From UBA8752 sp036159995 (GTDB lineage Bacteria; Bacteroidota; Bacteroidia; Flavobacteriales_D; Sanyastnellaceae): a DNA stretch of 6,844 bases. Positions 1 to 5,172 of this stretch are shown piece by piece. A program made the position numbers and the translations under genes. The DNA is taken from NCBI GenBank assembly GCA_036159995.1, contig JAYYEI010000036.1, forward strand, positions 1 to 6,844. The letters run 5' to 3'. Position 1 is the stretch's first letter. The number at the start of each line of letters is the position of its first letter. The notes under the pieces were generated by a model that saw nothing but the letters and a program-made list of their open reading frames with translations, ran no database searches and was not told where the DNA came from.

Positions 1-383
1 CGGCGGGCCAATTCCAGCGGCTCGTCTCCGAATACCTCTGGGGTACCGGTCCGGTCGACCCGGTGGAATCCCTTGGACTTGCGCCCGTAGCCGCGAGACA
101 GGACGGCCCAGCGTTCCCCTTGCCCCCGGTCCATGAGCTTCTGGAGGAGGACCTTGAGGTGCGGGGTTTTGCCGGTGCCTCCGACGGTCACGTTGCCGAG
201 GACCACCGTGGGCAGGGCGCCCTCCTTCTGCTTTAGGAGGCCCCGGTCATAGGCGGCGTGGCGCAGGCGCACCCCCGCCTTGAACAGCACGGCCAGTGGA
301 GCCCACCACCAGCGGTCCCGAAGGACGCTTGTGGCGGCCCGGTCACCAGCGGGCAAAGAGGGGGGGTTGGTCCGTAAGGCCAT
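1..383 (-). CDS. lpxK: Tetraacyldisaccharide 4'-kinase LpxK, N-terminal part (runs off left edge)
   Basis: LpxK phosphorylates the 4' position of the lipid A disaccharide precursor at the inner face of the cytoplasmic membrane. This is a late step of the Raetz pathway for lipopolysaccharide. Only the first 127 codons are in the window; the family is usually about 330-370 residues, so the gene continues beyond base 1. Residues 21-50 hold a Trp-rich, basic-hydrophobic segment ending in AAYDRGLLK, typical of the membrane-associated N-terminal helix of LpxK. The Walker A loop GNVTVGGTGKTP lies at residues 63-74, with K72 and T73 as the nucleotide-binding pair. It is followed by the family motif SRGYGRK at 96-102 and GDEP at 119-122. 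The ATG at 383-381 is chosen because it starts the continuous family-like sequence; no Shine-Dalgarno sequence precedes it. The gene is divergent from the Nif3-like gene across 62 bp. The assignment is secure from the motifs; activity cannot be judged without the C-terminal half. Confidence 0.94.
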   Translation of the reverse strand, partial: MALRTNPPSLPAGDRAATSVLRDRWWWAPLAVLFKAGVRLRHAAYDRGLLKQKEGALPTVVLGNVTVGGTGKTPHLKVLLQKLMDRGQGERWAVLSRGYGRKSKGFHRVDRTGTPEVFGDEPLELAR

Positions 384-445
384 CTGCGGCGAAATTGCCA
401 CATCCTCAGCGGATAATCCCATCCCGGATTCCCAATTTCCTGCCC
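384..445. other. Divergent 62-bp intergenic region between lpxK and the Nif3-like gene
   Basis: This short spacer must carry the start signals for both lpxK (leftward) and the Nif3-like gene (rightward), unless they are transcribed from elsewhere. It is more AT-rich than its surroundings. I saw no convincing match to the Bacteroidota promoter consensus (TTTG, about 19 bases, TAnnTTTG) on either strand. A GATAAT at 412-417 resembles a sigma-70 -10 box, but the nearest TTG-type box (TTGCCA, 395-400) is only 11 bases away, which is too close. No ribosome-binding site is visible before either ATG. Confidence 0.4.
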
Positions 446-1552
446 ATGCCGCGCATCGCCGACATCACACAGCTTCTCGAAGCCATCGCCCCGCCCGCCC
501 TCCAGGAGGATTACGACAACAGCGGACTCCTTGTTGGAGAGCCGGAGACGGAGGTGTCCGGCGTGTTGGTGTCCCTCGACGTGACCGAGGAGGTCGTGGA
601 CGAGGCCGTGGCCAAAGGATGCAACCTGATCGTCTCGCACCACCCCATCGTCTTCCGGCCGCTTCGCAGCCTGACCGGCCCGAACCAAGTGGAGCGGACC
701 GTCATGACCGCCCTCCGGGCCGGCGTCGGACTCTATGCCATCCACACCAACCTCGACAACGTGGCCCACGGCGTCAACGCCATGATGGCCGCCAAGCTTG
801 GTCTCGACGATTTCGCGGTGCTCCGGCCGGCGAAGTCCACCCTCGCCAAGGTGGTGACCTACGTGCCCACCGGAGACCTCGAGGCGGTGCGCGACGCCAT
901 GTTCGAGGCGGGGGCTGGAAACATCGGAGACTACGACGAGTGCAGCTTCTCTTCGGAGGGGACGGGGTCGTTCCGCGCGCAGGAGGGCGCCGATCCGCAC
1001 GTGGGCGAGATCGGCCGGCGCCACCTCGAGGCGGAAGCCCGATTGGAGGTCGTCGCGGAGCGTTGGAACGTGGGGCGCGTCCTCGCCGCCATGGAAGCCG
1101 CCCACCCCTATGAGGAGGTCGCCCACGACGTGCTCCTCATGGACAACGCGCACCCGACGGCCGGCAGCGGCGGCATCGGATCCTACGACGAGCCCATCGG
1201 CTGGGACGAGTTCGTGTCGCGCCTGAAGACGGCGTTTGGCGCGCCGGTGGTGCGCCACACCGCGCCACCGAAGGGCACCATCGGGACCGTGGCCCTCTGC
1301 GGGGGAACAGGCAGTTTCCTGCTTCCCGATGCCCTGCGGGCCGGAGCGGACGTCTTCCTGTCGTCCGATTTCAAGTACCACGAATTCTTCGGAACGGAGG
1401 GCCGGATCACCATCGCGGACATCGGTCACGCGGAAGCCGAAGGGGGCATCTCTGAATGGCTTGTGGATCAATTGATTGTCCTCAAGGATGGATTCCCTAA
1501 TTTCGCAGTCCTTTTGTCGGAAGTCCGCACCAACCCCATTCACGTATCCTGA
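446..1552 (+). CDS. Nif3-like dinuclear metal center hexameric protein (NIF3/YbgI/YqfO family)
   Basis: A 368-residue member of the NIF3 family: cytosolic proteins that form toroidal hexamers with two metal ions per subunit. Their physiological role is unsettled; proposals include GTP cyclohydrolase-like or other hydrolase activity. The metal ligands known from E. coli YbgI are all present: H65 and H66 in SHHPIVF, D104 in HTNLDN, and H328 and E332 in DIGHAEAE. Residues about 130-235 form the inserted PII/CutA-like domain of the long YqfO-type members, with its signatures GTGSFR (172-177) and HPYEEV (220-225). The length matches long-form members in Bacteroidota. The ATG at 446 is preferred over an in-frame upstream extension, because family similarity begins at MPRIADITQLLE and the extension would run antisense into lpxK. 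The stop codon overlaps the next gene's ATG by one base (TGATG), implying co-transcription and probably translational coupling. Family is certain; biochemical function is open. Confidence 0.95.
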   Translation: MPRIADITQLLEAIAPPALQEDYDNSGLLVGEPETEVSGVLVSLDVTEEVVDEAVAKGCNLIVSHHPIVFRPLRSLTGPNQVERTVMTALRAGVGLYAIHTNLDNVAHGVNAMMAAKLGLDDFAVLRPAKSTLAKVVTYVPTGDLEAVRDAMFEAGAGNIGDYDECSFSSEGTGSFRAQEGADPHVGEIGRRHLEAEARLEVVAERWNVGRVLAAMEAAHPYEEVAHDVLLMDNAHPTAGSGGIGSYDEPIGWDEFVSRLKTAFGAPVVRHTAPPKGTIGTVALCGGTGSFLLPDALRAGADVFLSSDFKYHEFFGTEGRITIADIGHAEAEGGISEWLVDQLIVLKDGFPNFAVLLSEVRTNPIHVS

Positions 1553-2355
1553 TGGCCAAGAAGACCAAAGCCACGAGCGCAGAGGAGAAACTCCGGGCGC
1601 TGTATGACCTCCAGTTGATCGATAGCCGCATCGACCGCCTTCGCGTGGTCCGCGGTGAGCTCCCCCTCGAAGTTGAGGATCTGGAGGATGAGCTGGCCGG
1701 ATTGTCCTCGCGCCTCGAGCGCCTCACGGAGGAGTCCGACGGCATCAAGCAGAAGATCCAGGAGCGCAAGGAGTCCATCATCGACTCCGGTGCCATGATC
1801 AAACGGTTCGAGGAGCAGCAGAACAGCGTCCGCAACAACCGCGAGTTCGAGTCTCTCAACAAGGAAATCGAGTACCAGAGCCTGGAGATCCAGCTCAGCG
1901 AGAAGCGCATCAAGGAGGCCGAGGCCCAGCTCGAGCAGAAGGGCGAAATCCTCACCGAGGTCAAGACCAAGCACGACCACCGTGCCGAGGACCTCAAGGC
2001 GAAGCAGTCCGAGCTCGACGAGATCATCGCCGAGACCCGTGCCGAGGAGGAGATCCTCAGCAAGATGAGCGGGAAGATGTCGGAGAAGATCGACGACCGC
2101 CTGCTTCAGGCCTACCTCCGCATCCGCGGGGGCGCCAAGAACGGCATGGCCGTGGTGCCCATCGAGCGGGAAGCCAGCGCCGGCAGCTACATCAAGATTC
2201 CGCCGCAGCGCATCCTCGACGTCGGTGCCCGCAAGCGCATCATCGTGGACGAGCACAGCGGCCGCATCCTCGTGGACCAGCAACTGGCCATCGAGGAGCA
2301 GGAAAAGGTTGAGAAGCTCGTCGCCAAGGAGCTGAAGGCCGCCGCCAAGGCCTGA
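1552..2355 (+). CDS. COG1579-family coiled-coil protein with a zinc ribbon that lacks its cysteines
   Basis: A 267-residue protein of the CT398/HP0958-like family (long N-terminal coiled-coil hairpin plus C-terminal C4 zinc ribbon). Residues about 10-185 are dense in Glu, Lys, Leu and Gln with heptad-like spacing, including the conserved SVRNNREFESLNKEIEYQ stretch (92-109). The C-terminal module is recognisable from NGMAVVPIER (197-206), KIPPQRILD (215-223) and EHSGRILVD (234-242). At the places where zinc-binding members carry CxxC pairs, this protein has S209/S212 and D233/S236. The whole protein has no cysteine, so it cannot form the classical C4 site. In Helicobacter HP0958 and Chlamydia CT398, relatives bind the sigma-54 factor RpoN, and HP0958 also binds an mRNA. 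Whether this applies here is unknown. The gene shares one base with the Nif3-like gene upstream, and this pairing recurs in Bacteroidota. No signal peptide or membrane segment is present, so it is probably cytosolic. Confidence 0.9.
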   Translation: MAKKTKATSAEEKLRALYDLQLIDSRIDRLRVVRGELPLEVEDLEDELAGLSSRLERLTEESDGIKQKIQERKESIIDSGAMIKRFEEQQNSVRNNREFESLNKEIEYQSLEIQLSEKRIKEAEAQLEQKGEILTEVKTKHDHRAEDLKAKQSELDEIIAETRAEEEILSKMSGKMSEKIDDRLLQAYLRIRGGAKNGMAVVPIEREASAGSYIKIPPQRILDVGARKRIIVDEHSGRILVDQQLAIEEQEKVEKLVAKELKAAAKA

Positions 2356-2359
2356 TCCC

Positions 2360-2379
2360 GCGCGGTCTCAGAACCGCGC
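2360..2379. terminator. GC-rich hairpin at the convergent gene junction (possible bidirectional terminator)
   Basis: A perfect 7-bp inverted repeat: GCGCGGT at 2360-2366 pairs with ACCGCGC at 2373-2379 around a 6-base loop. It lies between and across the converging ends of the COG1579 gene (stop ends at 2355) and the outer-membrane protein gene (stop codon at 2370-2368, inside the loop). Its position suggests a shared termination structure for both transcripts. No T-tract follows on either strand, so it is not a textbook intrinsic terminator. Given the GC-rich background, part of the pairing could be chance. Confidence 0.5.
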
Positions 2380-3870
2380 TCCGATCGACATCATCAGCAG
2401 CCCCAGTCCGGTGCGCCCCGTGGCGACCTCGGGGCTGAGTGCGTACAATCGCCTTCCCGTCTCCGTGGAGGTGTGCCGGTACGTGGCCCCCGCATACCAT
2501 TCCTCGGCCCGGTATTCCCCGCCGAGAGCCCAGTGGACGATGCCGCTGCCGTCCTCGATGAGGGTGCCGTCGAGGGCGCCGCTGAAGTCCGTCTGTGGGT
2601 CGGCGGCGGCCGAGCGCCAGCCCCCGCCCATCCGGAAGCGCCACGTGTCCTGAATCCGGAACTCGAGGCCGCCCCGGAACTGCTGTTCCACGGCAAAGGC
2701 GGAGTCGAGTTCGGATTGGATGCGGTCGACGTCGGTTCCGTAGAGGTCGTTGGACGTGAAGGTGGCCGTTCGGAAGTCCGAGCGTCCGTAGTCCAGCGTC
2801 AGGAGGGCCGCCTTGGCGAGCGTCCAGCTGAATCCGAGCCGCTGCTGCCGCGGTGTGCGGATGCGGTAGCGGATGTAGCTGTCGGGGCTGTTCCACTCGA
2901 ATCCGGTGCCGTCGGAGAAGTCGGAGGTGGCGTCCACGGAATAGAAGTCGTCGATGCTGAAGACCGAGCCGCTCCGGTAGCTCCATCCCAGGCGGATGGG
3001 GGCATTGTCGGGCTGCAGGATCAGGCCGAACGACCAGAAGCCCCCGGACCCCGAGACCTGAAGGCGGTCGTTGAAGGTCAGCCGGTCGAGGGGGGAGGGG
3101 CCGGACACCTTCTGCTCGGTGTAGACGTCGGTCCGCTCCATTTCGACCGAGGTGAGCCCGATGGCCATGCCGATGTGGAGCACGTCCTCATAGGTCGTGC
3201 CGAAGGCGATGGAGGTCTCTCCCATGCGGCCGGAGCGGTCACGGCGGAGTCGCTGGCGGACCCGATCCCCGGCAAAGGCCGGGTCGTACTGGTCCACGGT
3301 GCCGGGCACGGTGTCAATGAGGTACGTGTACCACGCCAGATCCGCATCGAACGGGTTCTGGGACCACAGGCTGTCATAGGCGGTGCCATCGGCCTGCAGG
3401 GCGAGTTGCTGGGTCAGGCTTTCCCCGTCCTGTTCTCCGGTCCATTCGGTCCGCTGGTGCAGGTCCTTGAGGGGCCGGTAGGCAAAGGCAAACGTGCCAC
3501 GCTTGAAATGCGGGCTGTTCATCGGTGTGGTGATGGCGCCCCCGATCTGGCCCACGATGAGGTGCGGCGCGGCCGTGACGGTGGACTCCCCGGCAAACGA
3601 CGTGCTCGCACCGCCGGCTCCGAGGCCAAGCGTGAAGCTCATGTCGCTCGAGCGGTACATCCCCAGACCGGCGGGGTTGATGCCGATGGCGCCGAGGTCG
3701 GCCCCGAGGGCGGTCATCGCTCCGCCGAGTCCGGTGGAGCGCGCCGTCCCCAGCGGGTCCATGCGGCCGTACAGCATGACGTCATCCAGTCCCTGAGCTT
3801 GACCCGCGAGGGCGAGCAGAATGCATCCGGTGGTCAGGGCCCACCGGTGCAACGTGATGTTCATGTTCAT
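2368..3870 (-). CDS. Outer-membrane beta-barrel protein, FadL/OmpP1-like
   Basis: A predicted 500-residue outer-membrane barrel. A signal peptide is visible: short N-region with H8 and R9, hydrophobic core about 11-22, and likely cleavage after GQA at residue 25 (next residue Q26). The mature N-terminus carries the pattern of Bacteroidota FadL/OmpP1-like proteins: GTARSTGLGGAMTALG (41-56) followed by INPAGLGMYRSSD (64-76). The NPAG element belongs to the periplasm-facing plug of FadL-type transporters. The rest shows alternating polar/hydrophobic strands rich in aromatic and Gly residues, acidic loops, and a C-terminal strand ending in Phe (IGARF), as barrel-assembly substrates do. FadL itself takes up long-chain fatty acids; relatives carry other hydrophobic compounds, and the substrate here is unknown. 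The gene follows the lipoprotein gene with an 11-base gap, so the two probably form one operon. ATG 3870 is chosen; ATG 3864 and a TTG at 3885 overlapping the upstream stop are alternatives. C16 sits in the signal peptide but is not a good lipobox. Confidence 0.85.
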   Translation of the reverse strand: MNMNITLHRWALTTGCILLALAGQAQGLDDVMLYGRMDPLGTARSTGLGGAMTALGADLGAIGINPAGLGMYRSSDMSFTLGLGAGGASTSFAGESTVTAAPHLIVGQIGGAITTPMNSPHFKRGTFAFAYRPLKDLHQRTEWTGEQDGESLTQQLALQADGTAYDSLWSQNPFDADLAWYTYLIDTVPGTVDQYDPAFAGDRVRQRLRRDRSGRMGETSIAFGTTYEDVLHIGMAIGLTSVEMERTDVYTEQKVSGPSPLDRLTFNDRLQVSGSGGFWSFGLILQPDNAPIRLGWSYRSGSVFSIDDFYSVDATSDFSDGTGFEWNSPDSYIRYRIRTPRQQRLGFSWTLAKAALLTLDYGRSDFRTATFTSNDLYGTDVDRIQSELDSAFAVEQQFRGGLEFRIQDTWRFRMGGGWRSAAADPQTDFSGALDGTLIEDGSGIVHWALGGEYRAEEWYAGATYRHTSTETGRRLYALSPEVATGRTGLGLLMMSIGARF

Positions 3871-3881
3871 GGCGCGAAGGA

Positions 3882-5045
3882 TCAACCGCCGCGGCCGGAG
3901 CGGCCGCCTCCGCTGCGCGGAGCACTGGGACGGGGTGAGGACGGACGCGGAGCCGACGGGCGGGCGGAGCCACCTCCACCGCGCGGGGCGGGCGGGCTGA
4001 CGTCGTTGCGCGGGGTGGAGTTCCAGCCGCCGTTGGACCGGCCGGAGTTGCGGTTGGACCGGTTGGGGTTCGGCCGGGTGTTCTGCTCACCGGAACGGTC
4101 CGGGCTCTGGCGCCCGTAGTCCGGCTCGCGGGTGTCGTTGGCGGGCAGGGTGATGACCCCCCGGTTGCGCGTGGAGCTCCGCTTGCCGGCCTGGCCGCGG
4201 TTGGAGTTGGGCTTGGGTGCGTCCGTGCCCACATCGGTCCCGCCGGACTGGCCGTCGGAGGCGGAGCCGGAGTTGCCGCCGTTTCCGGCATAGCCGTTGA
4301 ACTGTCCGAAGCTCGGCCGCGGGCGGGGCGAAATGAGCGGCGTGGAGTCGCCTTCACCACTGGTGGCCGTTCCGCACCAGCCGCCGGATCCGCCCATGTT
4401 CCCGAAGTAGGGGTGGTAGCCGTTGCCCCAGTATCCCCAGCCGGGCGTGCCCCAGTATCCGCCGCCCCAGGGGTCATAGCCCCAGCCATTGCCGGCGAAT
4501 CCGGTGTTGAACGGGTTGCCCCATCCGATGGGGTTGCCCCAGGCGTCGTAGCCGTTCATGAAGGCCTGATTGCCCCAGCCGTAGGTGGTCATGCCGTGCG
4601 GCTGGTTGAAGGGGCTGTAGCCGGAGGAGCCGAAGCCGAATCCGTACTGGTTGCCGAAGCCGAAGGGGCTCCCGAATCCGTACGGGCTGTTGAAGGCGCT
4701 GTAGCCGAAGGGGCTGTAGCCGAACCCACTGCCCCAACCGGAGTTGAAGCCGCCGCTCCATCCCGGCGTGTAGCGGTTCCACAACTGACTGCGGGTGTGC
4801 GGTGCGTTGATGTACTGGCTCCCGTAGGGATCGTCGTACTCGCCGGCCATGTACTCGTCGTACTGGTCGAGCAGCATCTGCTGGCGGGCCGCTTCGATGG
4901 CCATGTCGCCCACATGGGCCTCACCGCCCATCAGGTAGAATTCGTCCGTTTCCGTGCTGCGTTCACCGATGAGGTCCATCGACGGGCCACAGGAGGCCAG
5001 CCAGAGCGGCAGGGCGAGGAGGAGGAGGGAGACATTCGACTTCAT
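3882..5045 (-). CDS. Gly/Tyr/Trp/Asn-rich lipoprotein of unknown function
   Basis: I do not recognise a named family. The 387-residue product begins with a clear lipoprotein signal: K2, a hydrophobic run SLLLLALPLWL, and the lipobox LASC with C19 as the predicted lipidated cysteine. No obvious Lys/Asp/Glu-rich surface-export signal follows the Cys. Three parts follow. Residues 20-80 are acidic and look like the only normally folding segment. Residues about 91-223 are low-complexity, built from Gly, Tyr, Phe, Trp, Asn, Pro and Ser in repeats such as GYSPF (109-113 and 142-146), FGSPFGFGNQYGFG (124-137) and WGNPIGWGNPF (169-179). Residues about 275-387 are disordered and basic, rich in Arg, Ser, Pro, Gly and Asn, ending in RPSAPR-type repeats and GGGRSGRGG. 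The start at ATG 5045 is fixed by the signal peptide; longer in-frame starts would bury it. It is first in a likely operon with the downstream barrel gene. A structural, surface or matrix role is a guess. Confidence 0.82.
   Translation of the reverse strand: MKSNVSLLLLALPLWLASCGPSMDLIGERSTETDEFYLMGGEAHVGDMAIEAARQQMLLDQYDEYMAGEYDDPYGSQYINAPHTRSQLWNRYTPGWSGGFNSGWGSGFGYSPFGYSAFNSPYGFGSPFGFGNQYGFGFGSSGYSPFNQPHGMTTYGWGNQAFMNGYDAWGNPIGWGNPFNTGFAGNGWGYDPWGGGYWGTPGWGYWGNGYHPYFGNMGGSGGWCGTATSGEGDSTPLISPRPRPSFGQFNGYAGNGGNSGSASDGQSGGTDVGTDAPKPNSNRGQAGKRSSTRNRGVITLPANDTREPDYGRQSPDRSGEQNTRPNPNRSNRNSGRSNGGWNSTPRNDVSPPAPRGGGGSARPSAPRPSSPRPSAPRSGGGRSGRGG
4608..4722 (-). repeat. In-frame direct repeats in the aromatic/Gly region of the lipoprotein gene
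   Basis: An identical 16-base unit, GAAGGGGCTGTAGCCG on the plus strand, occurs at 4608-4623 and again at 4707-4722, exactly 99 bases (33 codons) apart. On the coding strand it encodes GYSPF at residues 142-146 and 109-113. A one-mismatch copy of its core lies at 4696-4708 (GGCGCTGTAGCCG), encoding GYSAF (114-118). The in-frame spacing suggests growth of this protein region by internal duplication. Confidence 0.7.
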
Positions 5046-5053
5046 GGGCGTTC

Positions 5054-5084
5054 GGAATTTACGGTGATTGGACAGAGGTGCAAG
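5054..5084 (-). promoter_or_regulatory. Candidate Bacteroidota-type promoter for the lipoprotein/barrel operon
   Basis: On the minus strand CTTG (5084-5081) is followed after exactly 19 bases by TAAATTCC (5061-5054). The Bacteroidota primary-sigma consensus is TTTG, about 19 bases, TAnnTTTG, so the spacing fits. The -33 box has one mismatch and the -7 box two. The lipoprotein ATG lies only 8 bases beyond the -7 box, which would give an almost leaderless transcript. This makes the call tentative. Confidence 0.33.
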
Positions 5085-5119
5085 GAGTTGGGGCCGCAGC
5101 CCGCCCGTTGGCGGTGGTG

Positions 5120-5127
5120 TATTTTCG
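5120..5127 (+). promoter_or_regulatory. Candidate -7 promoter element for proS
   Basis: TATTTTCG at 5120-5127 matches the Bacteroidota -7 consensus TAnnTTTG with one mismatch. It sits 45 bases before the proS ATG in the 127-bp divergent region shared with the lipoprotein gene. It is one of the few AT-rich patches in a GC-rich stretch. No TTTG-like -33 box is found at the expected 19-base distance (5097-5100 is CAGC), so the match is partial. Confidence 0.38.
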
Positions 5128-5172
5128 CGGCTCCACGTCATTGACAGAGCAAACGCCGTACCAATTTTTCCC

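Noticed and set aside
296..445. In-frame 50-codon N-terminal extension of the Nif3-like protein
   Set aside because: The extension lies antisense to the lpxK 5' end, is Arg/Pro-rich and unlike the family, whose conserved N-terminus starts at the ATG at 446.
233..1543. 436-codon minus-strand open frame opposite the Nif3-like gene
   Set aside because: The plus strand encodes a complete NIF3 protein with all metal ligands, and the right end of lpxK reads in another frame. The antisense product is His/Arg/Gly-rich with no recognisable domain, as expected for a shadow in GC-rich DNA.
1540..2283. 247-codon minus-strand open frame opposite the COG1579 gene
   Set aside because: The Leu/Asp/Val-rich product mirrors the GAG/CTC codons of the coiled coil on the other strand and has no domain features.
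3823..3825. Cys at residue 16 of the barrel protein as a lipobox
   Set aside because: The Cys sits early in the hydrophobic core, preceded by TTG rather than a good lipobox, and a normal signal peptidase I site (GQA at 23-25) follows.
2473..4119. 548-codon plus-strand open frame opposite the barrel and lipoprotein genes
   Set aside because: It crosses two well-supported minus-strand genes with signal peptides. Its Gly/Val/Arg/Glu-rich translation shows no motif; long stop-free frames are common at this GC content.
4400..4780. Repetitive GC-rich stretch as a non-coding repeat or CRISPR-like array
   Set aside because: The repeats are imperfect, of irregular spacing, and keep the reading frame of the lipoprotein gene; they are protein-coding repeats.
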